A DNA stretch of 64,000 bases, taken from Deefgea chitinilytica (lineage in GTDB: Bacteria > Pseudomonadota > Gammaproteobacteria > Burkholderiales > Chitinibacteraceae). Each line of letters starts with the position of its first letter. The first letter of the stretch is position 1. The translations under genes and the position numbers were made by a program. Below, one piece after another: positions 1-9,000 of this stretch. The stretch spans positions 124,001-188,000 of the forward strand of contig NZ_WOFE01000002.1 of the NCBI RefSeq assembly GCF_016881405.1, read 5' to 3'. Under the pieces are notes generated by a model. It was not told the origin of the DNA. It saw only the letters and a list, made by a program, of their open reading frames with translations, and did no database searches.

Positions 1-114
1 ACCAAAAGCAGCTCCCATATCAGCACCTTTACCGTGCTGCATCAAGACCAACACAATCACAGCAATCGCTGAAATTACATTTACTACAAGCACCAAACTG
101 GTAACGAAGTCCAT
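1..114 (-). CDS. secG: SecG, preprotein translocase subunit (partial, N-terminal 38 residues)
   Basis: Reading the minus strand from an ATG at 114 gives MDFVTSLVLVVNVISAIAVI, then a stretch containing VLMQHGKGADMGAAFG. This is the typical start of SecG: a first membrane helix followed by the conserved QxGKGADMGAAFG segment. SecG is the small two-helix subunit of the SecYEG translocon in the inner membrane. The gene runs off the left edge of the window. It lies 36 bases downstream of tpiA on the same strand, so tpiA-secG is probably one transcript. The family call is firm; only the N-terminal part can be judged. Confidence 0.9.
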   Translation of the reverse strand, partial: MDFVTSLVLVVNVISAIAVIVLVLMQHGKGADMGAAFG

Positions 115-150
115 TTTTTTCTCATTTCAATAGCGGCGTGAATTGTACCA

Positions 151-861
151 TCAGCGCGCTGCTTTGCAAATCTCAACAAACTCGAAGGCAGATAGCGCTG
201 CGCCACCTACCAACACCCCATCGACATGCTTCACACCTAAAATTGATTCCGCATTATTCGACTTAACACTACCACCGTAGAGAACCTTAACCCGTTCATC
301 CAATTGACTTTTAATCAAAGCGTGCATTGGTGATATTTGCTCGCTGGATGCAACCATGCCGCTCCCTACTGCCCAAGATGGTTCATACGCGACGGCATAC
401 AAACCGATTGGCAACTGCTGCAAAACCTGTAACTGTGCCGCAACAACTTCTTCAGCTCGCCCCTCTCGGCGCTGCTCCGCAGACTCACCCACACAGTAAA
501 TTCCGAACAGACCCGCATCTAAGGCCGCACGCATTTTAACACCAGCTTGCTCTGTCGTCTCACCAAATAATCGACGGCGTTCTGAATGACCGACAATCAC
601 CATTTCACACCCGATATCAGCGAGCATCCCAGAAGAAACTTCACCGGTATAAGCCCCAATATGATACTGACTTAGGTCTTGAGCGCCACACTGCACATGG
701 GTATTGTGCAAAAGCTGCTTCGCAAGCATCAAATAAGGAAATGGTACACAGACACCCACATTGGACTGTAATTTAGCCTGTGCAATTTCACCCAGCACCG
801 ACTTAATTTGACCAATACTTCCATGCAACTTCCAATTACCCACTACCAGTTGCTTAGCCAT
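151..861 (-). CDS. tpiA: Triose-phosphate isomerase
   Basis: Interconverts dihydroxyacetone phosphate and glyceraldehyde 3-phosphate in glycolysis and gluconeogenesis, in the cytoplasm. The 236-residue product is a single TIM barrel. All catalytic landmarks are present: Asn9 and Lys11 in GNWK, His92 in VIVGHSERR, Glu160 in YEPSWAVGSG, and the phosphate-gripping YGGSV at 195-199. It is a little shorter than the usual 245-255 residues but no motif is missing. secG follows closely on the same strand. In E. coli secG follows glmM directly; here tpiA, pstSCAB and a chemoreceptor lie between, as in many betaproteobacteria (from memory). Confidence 0.97.
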   Translation of the reverse strand: MAKQLVVGNWKLHGSIGQIKSVLGEIAQAKLQSNVGVCVPFPYLMLAKQLLHNTHVQCGAQDLSQYHIGAYTGEVSSGMLADIGCEMVIVGHSERRRLFGETTEQAGVKMRAALDAGLFGIYCVGESAEQRREGRAEEVVAAQLQVLQQLPIGLYAVAYEPSWAVGSGMVASSEQISPMHALIKSQLDERVKVLYGGSVKSNNAESILGVKHVDGVLVGGAALSAFEFVEICKAAR

Positions 862-1127
862 ACCAATATTGACTCCTCATTGAGTTTGAAATGGTAACGC
901 CCACAGAGAATGGTAGTCAAACGCTAATGATCGATACCACCAAAGAAAACCAGTCGCCCCTATCTCTACGGTCACAATAACAGCACAGATTCAACGTGCT
1001 TTTTTCAATAGCACTCAGAAGCGGCATTAGATGATAATTTTGTAATATTACGGAAACAATTAGTGTTTACGATGCGTGCTGTTCAAAAAATTCTTACCCC
1101 TGATTATTTCTAGGAACCCAAAATATC

Positions 1128-2168
1128 ATGACTTTAGTTCATAAAATGCTGATTACTGCTGGCTTAGCTGCTGGCTTGTTCACACAAGCTATTGCTGCTG
1201 ACATTACAGGCGCTGGAGCGACATTCCCGTACCCTTTGTACGCAAAATGGGCTGAAATGTATAAAGCAAAAACTGGCACTGGCATGAACTACCAATCTAT
1301 TGGTTCAGGCGGTGGCATCAAGCAAATCTCAGCGAAGACTGTTGATTTTGGCGCTTCTGACATGCCGCTAAAACCTGCTGACTTGGATAAAGATGGCTTG
1401 ATGCAATTTCCAACGGTACTGGGTGGCGTGGTTCCAGTAGTTAATATTCCAGGCATACAACAAGGTCAACTGAAATTAAGCTCATCCGTATTGAGTGATA
1501 TTTACCTAGGTAAAATCAAAAAATGGAATGATCCTGTAATCGTTGCACTCAATCCTGGCGTAACACTACCTGATTTGAACATCACTGTAGTTCGTCGCTC
1601 AGACGGTTCTGGCACGACATTCCTCTTTACTGACTACCTGTCTAAAGTTTCACCAGAGTGGAAAGAAAAAGTTGGTGCCAATACCTCTGTTCAATGGCCA
1701 GCTGGTGTTGGTGGTAAAGGTAATGAAGGTGTTGCCAACTACGTACAGCGTATTAAAGGCGCTATCGGCTACGTTGAATTTGCTTATGCAAAACAAAACA
1801 AATTGTCATACACACAATTGAATAACTCAACAGGTACTTTTGTTAAGCCATCAGAAGAATCGTTTATCGCTGCTGCCGCTAGCGCTGATTGGAAGAACGC
1901 ACCTGGTATGTTCTTGGTAACAACAAATGCGCCAGGTAAAGAAGCATGGCCAATCGCTAGCCCTACTTTCATTTTGATGCACAAAAAACAAGACAAACCA
2001 GCACAAGCAGTAGAAGTGTTGAAATTCTTTGATTGGGCTTACGGTGCTGATGCCGACAAAGTAGCGCTCGATTTAGATTACATTCCAATGCCAGACAATG
2101 TTGTTTCTATGATCAAAGCCAACTGGAAGTCACAAATGACTGATGGTAAAGCACCAGTCTGGAAATAA
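1128..2168 (+). CDS. pstS: Phosphate ABC transporter, periplasmic phosphate-binding protein
   Basis: Captures inorganic phosphate in the periplasm and delivers it to the PstCAB importer. The 346-residue product starts with a Sec signal peptide (MTLVHKMLITAGLAAGLFTQ, cleavage probably after AIAA, before DITGAG). The mature part has the family landmarks GAGATFPYPLYAKW, GSGGGIKQI, DFGASDMPL and the phosphate-binding RRSDGSGTT. It leads the pstSCAB cluster and is separated from pstC by a 12-bp hairpin. Phosphate control through PhoB is expected for the family, but I could not find a convincing Pho box in the 266-base upstream region. Confidence 0.97.
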   Translation: MTLVHKMLITAGLAAGLFTQAIAADITGAGATFPYPLYAKWAEMYKAKTGTGMNYQSIGSGGGIKQISAKTVDFGASDMPLKPADLDKDGLMQFPTVLGGVVPVVNIPGIQQGQLKLSSSVLSDIYLGKIKKWNDPVIVALNPGVTLPDLNITVVRRSDGSGTTFLFTDYLSKVSPEWKEKVGANTSVQWPAGVGGKGNEGVANYVQRIKGAIGYVEFAYAKQNKLSYTQLNNSTGTFVKPSEESFIAAAASADWKNAPGMFLVTTNAPGKEAWPIASPTFILMHKKQDKPAQAVEVLKFFDWAYGADADKVALDLDYIPMPDNVVSMIKANWKSQMTDGKAPVWK

Positions 2169-2213
2169 TTAACACACTAATTGAGCGCAGAGTTAAACTT
2201 CGCGCCCAAAACG

Positions 2214-2243
2214 AAGCACACAGACAACGATGTCTGTGTGCTT
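2214..2243 (+). promoter_or_regulatory. Intercistronic hairpin between pstS and pstC
   Basis: A perfect 12-bp stem (2214-2225 with 2232-2243) closes a 6-base loop, about 45 bases after the pstS stop and 36 before the pstC start. It is followed by ATTAGTTT rather than a clean U-run. It is therefore more likely a partial terminator or 3'-protecting structure than a full stop. Such elements let a binding protein be made in excess over its membrane partners. Confidence 0.6.
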
Positions 2244-2279
2244 ATTAGTTTGTAGCAATGTAGGTCTGGAGAATTTCCG

Positions 2280-3236
2280 ATGTCAAATTTGTCGCAACGG
2301 ATGAAGATACAAAGATTGCAAGATACAATTTTTGTTAATAGCACCCGTTTCTTTGCTTTCTTCGTATTAGCACTACTCAGCGCCATTATCATTTCATTGC
2401 TGTATGGTGCGCTACCCAGCATCAAAGCATTTGGCTTTGGATTTATTACCTCTACAGATTGGAACCCAGTGACCGAGCAATTCGGGGCTTGGCCTTCAAT
2501 TCGCGGCACCATCATTTCATCAGCGATTGCACTTTTATTTGCGGTACCAATTAGCTTTGGTATTGCCATCTTTCTCACTGAGCTGTCTCCCGTTTGGTTA
2601 CGCCGCCCTCTTGGTATCTGCATCGAACTACTCGCGGGTGTGCCCTCCATTATTTACGGTATGTGGGGTTTGTTCGTTTTTGCTCCGCTATTTTCAGAGC
2701 ATGTACAACCTTGGCTTACAGAAGCAACCGCAGGAATTCCTGTATTAGGCGCACTATTTGATGGCCCCCCCATGGGTATTGGCATGTTTACCGGCGGCTT
2801 GATCTTAGCAATCATGGTAATTCCATTTGTGACCTCAGTGATGCGCGACGTGTTTGAAGTCGTACCACCTCTACTTAAAGAATCTGCCTACGGTCTAGGA
2901 AGCACTACGTGGGAAGTAGTGCGTCACGTCGTAGTGCCATACACCAAAACCGGCATTATCGGCGGGATCATGCTGGGTTTAGGTCGTGCGCTAGGTGAAA
3001 CAATGGCAATTACGTTTGTGATTGGTAACTCAATGAATGAAATGAATTCATTGTTTGATCCTGCCACGACCATTTCAGCAACACTAGCCAATGAATTTAC
3101 AGAAGCACACGGTGAACTTTACACCGCATCACTGATTCAACTGGGTCTGATTCTATTCTTTATTACTTTTGTAGTATTGGTGCTTTCTAAACTGCTTCTC
3201 TTGCGTTTAAACCGCAATGAAGGCTCACATTCTTAA
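2280..3236 (+). CDS. pstC: Phosphate ABC transporter permease PstC
   Basis: One of the two inner-membrane subunits forming the phosphate channel. The 318-residue product has six hydrophobic segments, a large loop after the first one, and the binding-protein-dependent permease (EAA) loop around LLKESAYGLGSTTWEVVRHVVVPYTKTG, shown here only by its key parts: ESAYGLG and the following VVPYTKTGI. The ATG at 2280 has a good GGAG ribosome-binding site nine to ten bases upstream. Only three bases separate its stop from the first possible pstA start, so the two are co-translated. Confidence 0.96.
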   Translation: MSNLSQRMKIQRLQDTIFVNSTRFFAFFVLALLSAIIISLLYGALPSIKAFGFGFITSTDWNPVTEQFGAWPSIRGTIISSAIALLFAVPISFGIAIFLTELSPVWLRRPLGICIELLAGVPSIIYGMWGLFVFAPLFSEHVQPWLTEATAGIPVLGALFDGPPMGIGMFTGGLILAIMVIPFVTSVMRDVFEVVPPLLKESAYGLGSTTWEVVRHVVVPYTKTGIIGGIMLGLGRALGETMAITFVIGNSMNEMNSLFDPATTISATLANEFTEAHGELYTASLIQLGLILFFITFVVLVLSKLLLLRLNRNEGSHS

Positions 3237-3239
3237 TCG

Positions 3240-4100
3240 GTGGCCATCATGATGACAATGAATAAAAATCTGTACTTACGCCGCCGCTTGATTAATCGAA
3301 CATGCTTGATTTTATCCATGCTCGCCATGGGCTTTGGCTTGTTCTGGTTATTTTGGATTATGTACACCCTCTTTTCGCATGGTTTAGCTGGATTAACTTT
3401 GCAAACCTTAACGCAAAGCACGCCTGCGCCAGGCAGCCAAGGTGGCTTATCCAATGCCATTTTGGGCAGTTTGAAAATGACGGCGGTTGGTGTAGTGATT
3501 GGTACACCGATTGGAATTTTAGCTGGCACCTATCTAGCAGAATTTGGCGCAAAAGGCTGGCTAGCACCGGCAACGCGTTTTATTAACGATATTTTGCTTT
3601 CTGCGCCTTCTATCGTAATTGGTCTTTTTATCTTTACCGTTTATGTTGCACAAGTTGGGCATTTTTCTGGCTGGGCAGGCTCTTTTGCACTAGCGATTCT
3701 GGTCATTCCTGTGGTGCTGCGCACGACTGAAAACATGCTGTTACTAGTACCAACAGCGATGCGTGAAGCAGCGTACGCCCTTGGTGCTCCGAAATGGAAA
3801 ATGGTCACTCAAGTAACGTTACGAGCTGCCAAATCTGGGGTAGCGACTGGTATCTTGCTCGCCATCGCCCGTATTTTGGGTGAAACCGCACCGCTGCTAT
3901 TTACCGCATTGAATAATCAATTCTATTCAAATATGAATCAACCCACTGCCAACTTACCAGTGGTGATTTTCCAATTTGCAATGAGTCCATACGACGATTG
4001 GCATCAACTCGCTTGGGCAGGCGCACTCATGATTGGCCTGTTTGTACTCGGCATGAATATTATTGCGCGCGTATTGTTACGCCAGCCTAATCAACACTAA
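3240..4100 (+). CDS. pstA: Phosphate ABC transporter permease PstA
   Basis: Second channel subunit of the Pst phosphate importer, about 286 residues. Six membrane segments are visible, with the conserved [14 protein letters not shown] loop that docks on the ATPase PstB. The start is uncertain: the open frame begins at a GTG (3240), but ATGs follow at 3249, 3252 and 3258. 3249 is attractive because a GGTGG lies just upstream. The N-terminus is rich in Arg and Lys before the first helix, as expected for a cytoplasmic start. pstB follows after 26 bases. Confidence 0.95.
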   Translation: MAIMMTMNKNLYLRRRLINRTCLILSMLAMGFGLFWLFWIMYTLFSHGLAGLTLQTLTQSTPAPGSQGGLSNAILGSLKMTAVGVVIGTPIGILAGTYLAEFGAKGWLAPATRFINDILLSAPSIVIGLFIFTVYVAQVGHFSGWAGSFALAILVIPVVLRTTENMLLLVPTAMREAAYALGAPKWKMVTQVTLRAAKSGVATGILLAIARILGETAPLLFTALNNQFYSNMNQPTANLPVVIFQFAMSPYDDWHQLAWAGALMIGLFVLGMNIIARVLLRQPNQH

Positions 4101-4126
4101 TTATCGACTTTGCGACGGAACAAATT

Positions 4127-4894
4127 ATGAGCAATCAAAACAAATCAGGCTTGGCCATTAAAAATCTTAATTTTTACTATGGCAATTTTCATGCGCTAAA
4201 AAACATCAATCTGAATATTTTAGCTGGCCATGTCACCGCCTTTATTGGCCCGTCTGGCTGCGGCAAATCTACGCTGCTCCGCACCTTCAATCGCATGTAC
4301 GATCTTTATCCTAAGCTGCGTGCTGAAGGTGAAATCATCTTAAACGGCAAAAACATCCTAGATTCAGATGTTGACCTAAATATGTTGCGTGCCAAAGTCG
4401 GGATGGTGTTCCAAAAGCCAACCCCATTCCCGATGTCAATTTACGATAATGTCGCATTTGGTGTGAAGTTGTACGAAACCCTCAGCAAATCTGAAATGGA
4501 TGATCGTGTTGAGTGGGCGTTAACCAAAGCCGCCTTATGGAATGAAGTAAAAGACAAACTCAAGCAATCAGGTTTAGGCCTCTCAGGTGGTCAGCAACAA
4601 CGTTTATGTATTGCGCGCGCTGTCGCGGTCAAACCGGAAATCTTATTGCTCGATGAGCCAACGTCAGCACTCGATCCAATTTCCACTGCGCACGTTGAAG
4701 AATTGATTCATGAGCTGAAAAAAGACTACACCATCGCGATCGTAACGCACAATATGCAACAAGCGGCACGGATTTCTGATTACACCGCGTACATGTACTT
4801 AGGTGAAATGATCGAGATGGACGAAACCGATACGATCTTTACGGCCCCCAAAGTCAAAGCGACCGAAGACTACATTACTGGTAAATTTGGCTAA
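4127..4894 (+). CDS. pstB: Phosphate ABC transporter ATP-binding protein PstB
   Basis: Cytoplasmic ATPase that powers phosphate import through PstCA. The 255-residue length matches the family. The Walker A motif GPSGCGKST, the phosphate-family stretch FNRMYDLYP, the signature LSGGQQQR and the Walker [12 protein letters not shown] are all present, followed by the switch His in VTHNMQQA. It is the last gene of the cluster: a strong terminator follows within 30 bases. No phoU follows, unlike the enterobacterial pstSCAB-phoU operon. Confidence 0.98.
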   Translation: MSNQNKSGLAIKNLNFYYGNFHALKNINLNILAGHVTAFIGPSGCGKSTLLRTFNRMYDLYPKLRAEGEIILNGKNILDSDVDLNMLRAKVGMVFQKPTPFPMSIYDNVAFGVKLYETLSKSEMDDRVEWALTKAALWNEVKDKLKQSGLGLSGGQQQRLCIARAVAVKPEILLLDEPTSALDPISTAHVEELIHELKKDYTIAIVTHNMQQAARISDYTAYMYLGEMIEMDETDTIFTAPKVKATEDYITGKFG

Positions 4895-4918
4895 TTAGCT
4901 GATGATGTCCACTGAATC

Positions 4919-4944
4919 AAAAAAGCCGCTTTTGCGGCTTTTTT
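4919..4944 (+). terminator. Rho-independent terminator of pstSCAB
   Basis: An 11-bp stem (4919-4929 with 4934-4944) around GCCGC/GCGGC closes a TTTT loop and ends in six Ts. It sits 24 bases after the pstB stop codon. It separates the phosphate operon from the chemoreceptor gene downstream. Confidence 0.9.
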
Positions 4945-5087
4945 ATTAGGTATCACCACCAAGACAATGAAAAACAATAACCTCAAACCAATACCCAATT
5001 AATTACAGTAGGAGCATTAGTTGTAACACAGCTGCAATATGGCTGATCTATGCTGCAAATTCATTCTTTTATATTTGCCAGCAACCT

Positions 5088-6665
5088 ATGAAAATATCCT
5101 CTCAGCTCAAATTGGTCAGTGCCATCACCGTCGGTGCACTTTTTATCGCCGTCTTGATTTGCAGCTGGAAACTCTCCGTTCTCACCAAAAATTTCACTGC
5201 CAACCAGCAAATGCAAACCAGCCTCAATCAACTGGCGCAAATGAAATCCACCATGCTCACTATTTCTCGGCTCGACGTAATGTCGCCCGACATTTCAAAA
5301 CAGCTACAGGATGGCGAGGCTCAGATTGCAGATATCCAAAAACAACTGAGCAACTCTTTAACTGACGAGCAAGCTACCGTACTCAATCAAGTCTTAAATC
5401 AGAGTTGGCAGCGGTATTTAAAGCAATTTAGTAATGCAGTTCAAATTGCGGAAACAAGCCCAGAAGATGCGATTGCCATTCCTGAGCAGTTATTTCGCAA
5501 TGATCTAACCCCAGTAATCGGTCAAATTAGTGAAACGTCGCAAGCGATTACCCTCGAGGCCAACCAAGCTAAAACGGTAATTGAAACAGATATCAAGCAA
5601 CTTATTTGGGGCGTGATTATTCCGATTATTTTTGCAGGCTTAATCATTGTTTTTTCACAATTGGGTTTTGCAAAACGACTTCAACACTCGCTCAACGCAA
5701 TGGGGGCCGTAGCAAATCAACTGCGTGAAGGTCAAATGTCGATGCGCATGCCAGAAAGCCAAGATGAACTTGGTCAACTGGGTGTCGCCATCAACCAATT
5801 TTTACAACAACTACACCGAGTCTTGAACCAGACAAGTCGAGCGGCGCTAGAAAGTCGCGCTGATGCACAGCGGATCACGGAATTGAGTACCGCGGTAAGC
5901 CACAACACCGATTCACAAGCACAGCAATTAAATGAAATCGGCCAGGGTAGTGAAACGCTCAGTTCTGCAATTGCCTACGTCGGTCAATTGGCTTCGCAAG
6001 CGGCTAGCACTGCGCAATCATCATTACATGCGACGATCGATGCCGATCAAGCTGGGCAAACGACACTACAAAATTTAGCGTCATTCTCTAGCCACTTTCA
6101 GCAAGTAGAAACTGAAATGCAAACATTATCACTCTCGTTTGCCGATATCGTCGCAGTGAGCAGTACCATCAAAGACATTGCAGACCAAACCAACTTACTG
6201 GCTCTCAATGCTGCAATCGAGGCTGCCCGTGCAGGTGAGTCTGGGCGTGGTTTTGCGGTTGTAGCCGACGAAGTGCGAAAACTCGCGCAACACACCACGG
6301 AATCAACCAAAAAAATTCAAGACATTCTGCAAAAGACGCAAAACAATACCAAAGTCACCACCAAAGCGATTCAAGCTGCAGCCATTCATTTACGAGAATT
6401 TAACGAACACGGGCAAATTGTTTCTAAATCGCTCAGTCAGATTCGAATTGAAAGTGAGGAAGTGGCAGAAAAAATGGCGTCTATCGCCGCAGCGGTAGAC
6501 CAGCAAACTGCAGCAGCGCAATCCATCGCTGAGCAAGTGAGCCGAATTAGTCATGGCCTCAATAAAACCAACACGGATAGCCGTGCGATGAAGCAAGAAA
6601 TGGAAGGTTTAACCATCGTCGCCAACGACCTTGAAAAATCAATGTCCGCGTTTCGATTTAGTTAA
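5088..6665 (+). CDS. Methyl-accepting chemotaxis protein
   Basis: A 525-residue membrane chemoreceptor. Transmembrane helix 1 is about residues 9-28 and helix 2 about 172-194. They enclose a roughly 140-residue, mostly helical periplasmic sensor (four-helix-bundle type, rich in Gln). HAMP follows at about 195-247, then the long cytoplasmic signalling hairpin, whose tip ([20 protein letters not shown], near 360-380) is highly conserved and contacts CheA/CheW. The C-terminus (KSMSAFRFS) lacks an NWETF-type pentapeptide for methylation-enzyme binding. The ligand cannot be told from sequence. It stands just after the pst operon but behind that operon's terminator, so a role in phosphate taxis would be guesswork. 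Confidence 0.95.
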   Translation: MKISSQLKLVSAITVGALFIAVLICSWKLSVLTKNFTANQQMQTSLNQLAQMKSTMLTISRLDVMSPDISKQLQDGEAQIADIQKQLSNSLTDEQATVLNQVLNQSWQRYLKQFSNAVQIAETSPEDAIAIPEQLFRNDLTPVIGQISETSQAITLEANQAKTVIETDIKQLIWGVIIPIIFAGLIIVFSQLGFAKRLQHSLNAMGAVANQLREGQMSMRMPESQDELGQLGVAINQFLQQLHRVLNQTSRAALESRADAQRITELSTAVSHNTDSQAQQLNEIGQGSETLSSAIAYVGQLASQAASTAQSSLHATIDADQAGQTTLQNLASFSSHFQQVETEMQTLSLSFADIVAVSSTIKDIADQTNLLALNAAIEAARAGESGRGFAVVADEVRKLAQHTTESTKKIQDILQKTQNNTKVTTKAIQAAAIHLREFNEHGQIVSKSLSQIRIESEEVAEKMASIAAAVDQQTAAAQSIAEQVSRISHGLNKTNTDSRAMKQEMEGLTIVANDLEKSMSAFRFS

Positions 6666-6685
6666 TAATTAAAATAAAAGCAGAA

Positions 6686-6717
6686 AATCCAGCTTGCCAG
6701 ATTGTGCAAGCTGGATT
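6686..6717 (-). terminator. Convergent terminator between the chemoreceptor and glmM
   Basis: A perfect 12-bp stem (6686-6697 with 6706-6717) with an 8-base loop lies between the two convergent genes. On the minus strand it is followed by TTTTCTGCTTTTATTTT, so it should stop glmM transcripts. On the plus strand the following bases are less T-rich. Confidence 0.8.
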
Positions 6718-6728
6718 ACTACAAGATT

Positions 6729-8087
6729 TTATTCTTCAGCTTCTAACTGCACCACTGAAGCAATTTTCTCCGCCCATTCTCGCGCGGCACTCGGATCCGT
6801 ATGCTCAACCATGACCCGCACAACTGGCTCAGTACCAGACGGTCTGAGCAAGACGCGGCCAGCATTACCCATAACAGCTTCGGCTTGTTTTACCACGACA
6901 GAAATTTTTTCTGATCCATGGCAATCAAACCCTTTAGCAATCCGCACATTTTTTAGCACTTGCTTGGACAAAACTAAGTCTTTGCAAAAACCAGCTAAGG
7001 TTTGATTGCTTTCCTGCAAGGCCTGTAACACTTGCAACGCAGAAATAATACCATCGCCAGTTGAATGCTTATCTAAGCACAATAAGTGACCAGAACCTTC
7101 CCCACCCACCAACCAGTCATTGGCACGGAGTTGTTCCATCACATAGCGATCACCGACTTTCGCCCGCACGAAGCCGATGCCTTTTGCTGTTAATGCATTT
7201 TCAACGCCCAAATTGGTCATTAACGTGCCAACAACACCAGCACCTAGATTGCCTTTATTCTGGCGATGACTAGCCAACACATAAAGTAACTGATCACCAT
7301 CAACAATCGTGCCGTCACGGTCAACCATAATCAAGCGATCACCATCGCCGTCTAAAGCAATACCGAAATTGGCGCCTTCAGAGAGCACTTTCAACCGCAA
7401 AGTTTCAGGATGAGTGGCCCCCACGTCTTCATTGATATTAAATCCATTTGGATTTACGCCAATACTAACAACCTCGGCACCTAATTCATGAAAAACGTGG
7501 GGTGCAATATGGTAGGTCGCACCATGAGCGCAATCCACAACGAGTTTCAAACCACTCAGATCCAGCTCACTTGGAAAGGTGGATTTGCAAAATTCAATAT
7601 ACCGCCCTGCCGCATCGTCTATGCGTTTTGATTTACCGATCTGTTTAGACTGAACACAAGGTTGTGCTTCTTCAATAGCAGCTTCAATGGCAATTTCAAT
7701 CTCATCCGGTAACTTTTGACCACTGGCACCAAAAAACTTGATCCCATTATCGTGATAAGGATTATGCGATGCAGAAATCACCACGCCTGCCGACAAGCGC
7801 AGAGCACGCGTCAAATACGCAATGCCCGGTGTTGGCAATGGGCCCGTCAAATAAACGTCTACACCCGCCGCATTAAATCCAGCTTGTAGCGCAGCTTCCA
7901 GCATATAACCAGAGACGCGGGTGTCTTTGCCAATCAAAACTGCCGCATGCTCACCATTCTTGCGTAATTTAGTTGCAGCTAAAACTTTACCAGCAGCATA
8001 GCCAAGCTTCATCGCAAACTCAGGTGTGATCGGAGACTCCCCCACCAAACCACGAACGCCATCGGTACCAAAATACTTACGTGCCAT
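6729..8087 (-). CDS. glmM: Phosphoglucosamine mutase
   Basis: Converts glucosamine 6-phosphate to glucosamine 1-phosphate for UDP-GlcNAc, the precursor of peptidoglycan and lipopolysaccharide. The 452-residue length is standard. The N-terminal [13 protein letters not shown] is the family hallmark. The catalytic phosphoserine is Ser107 in ISASHNP; the metal-binding loop is DGDGDR; the sugar loop is GEGSGH and the phosphate-binding loop [12 protein letters not shown]. It is the last gene of the rlmE-ftsH-folP-glmM series, ending at a convergent terminator. The gap to folP is 27 bases. Confidence 0.98.
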   Translation of the reverse strand: MARKYFGTDGVRGLVGESPITPEFAMKLGYAAGKVLAATKLRKNGEHAAVLIGKDTRVSGYMLEAALQAGFNAAGVDVYLTGPLPTPGIAYLTRALRLSAGVVISASHNPYHDNGIKFFGASGQKLPDEIEIAIEAAIEEAQPCVQSKQIGKSKRIDDAAGRYIEFCKSTFPSELDLSGLKLVVDCAHGATYHIAPHVFHELGAEVVSIGVNPNGFNINEDVGATHPETLRLKVLSEGANFGIALDGDGDRLIMVDRDGTIVDGDQLLYVLASHRQNKGNLGAGVVGTLMTNLGVENALTAKGIGFVRAKVGDRYVMEQLRANDWLVGGEGSGHLLCLDKHSTGDGIISALQVLQALQESNQTLAGFCKDLVLSKQVLKNVRIAKGFDCHGSEKISVVVKQAEAVMGNAGRVLLRPSGTEPVVRVMVEHTDPSAAREWAEKIASVVQLEAEE

Positions 8088-8114
8088 TATTCAATTCCCT
8101 ATCCTGTTATGCAG

Positions 8115-8939
8115 CTATTTTAATACTTTCCACAACTTTAATGCATCCACCGTTTCCCTGACATCATGAACCCGCACAATGGAAGCACCTTTTTGTACGG
8201 CCAACACTGCCGCAACCACACTGCTTAACATTCTTTCACGTAATTCCTGCCCAGTTATTTCGCCTAGCATTTTTTTTCGTGATACACCAACTAAAATAGG
8301 AAGCCCTAATCGCTCGCCAAGTAAATCAATCGATTGAAATAACGCAATATTGTGCTCCAAGCACTTCCCAAAACCAAAACCTGGATCGGCAACAATTCGT
8401 TGTGCAGCAACACCTGAATTTAATGCAAGCTCAATTCGCTTCGCCAAATACTGGCCAACTTCTAACACTACATCCTGATAAGTCGGCGCGATTTGCATCG
8501 TTTGCGGATCACCTTGCTTGTGCATTAAACAAATACCAACTTGGGTAGATGCTAATAAATCAATAGCACCTTGCCCTTCCAGCGCTGAAATGTCATTGAC
8601 CAAATCAACCCCTGCCTCAATTGCGGCTCTCATCACCTCGGGTTTACGGGTATCAATTGACAAAGGTACATTTAAGCTAGAAAGCGCTTGGATTACAGGG
8701 ATAACGCGGCGAATTTCTTCATCAATAGCGACTACTGCTGCCCCTGGCCGAGTTGACTCTCCACCCACATCTAATATATCAGCCCCATCTTTCAGCAGTT
8801 TTTCTGCATGAGCGACTGCGTGTACCAGCGTGTCATGCTGCCCACCGTCAGAGAACGAATCTGGGGTCACATTCACAATCCCCATCACTTTTGGCTGACT
8901 CAAATCAAGCTGAAACCTACCGCACGAAAATAAAGACAT
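8115..8939 (-). CDS. folP: Dihydropteroate synthase
   Basis: Condenses p-aminobenzoate with hydroxymethyl-dihydropterin pyrophosphate in folate synthesis; the sulfonamide target. The frame is open further upstream to 9077, but that part overlaps the end of ftsH and its terminator and does not look like a FolP N-terminus. The ATG at 8939 (MSLFSCGRFQLDLSQPKVMG) gives a 274-residue protein of normal size. Motifs: MGIVNVTPDSFSDGG, DVGGESTRPGA, SIDTRKPEV, VNDISA, DPGFGFGK, GVSRKKM and the terminal RVHDV. glmM follows 27 bases later. Confidence 0.95.
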   Translation of the reverse strand: MSLFSCGRFQLDLSQPKVMGIVNVTPDSFSDGGQHDTLVHAVAHAEKLLKDGADILDVGGESTRPGAAVVAIDEEIRRVIPVIQALSSLNVPLSIDTRKPEVMRAAIEAGVDLVNDISALEGQGAIDLLASTQVGICLMHKQGDPQTMQIAPTYQDVVLEVGQYLAKRIELALNSGVAAQRIVADPGFGFGKCLEHNIALFQSIDLLGERLGLPILVGVSRKKMLGEITGQELRERMLSSVVAAVLAVQKGASIVRVHDVRETVDALKLWKVLK

Positions 8940-8956
8940 ACTAATCCTAGTCGTGA

Positions 8957-8982
8957 AAAAAGGCGGCCAAGGCCGCCTTTTT
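8957..8982 (-). terminator. Terminator after ftsH
   Basis: The stem 8957-8967 with 8972-8982 (GGCGGC/GCCGCC core with A/T flanks) closes a CAAG loop. On the minus strand it ends in a run of Ts, directly behind the ftsH stop codon. It lies just before the folP start, so folP-glmM must rely on read-through or a promoter in this short gap. Confidence 0.8.
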
Positions 8983-9000
8983 AAATCAAATCTACTGTTT

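Noticed and set aside
862-1127. Possible Pho box upstream of pstS (CGGTCACAATAACAGCAC near 970)
   Set aside because: Only the first half-site resembles CTGTCAT; the second half matches at two of seven positions and the site is about 150 bases from the gene.
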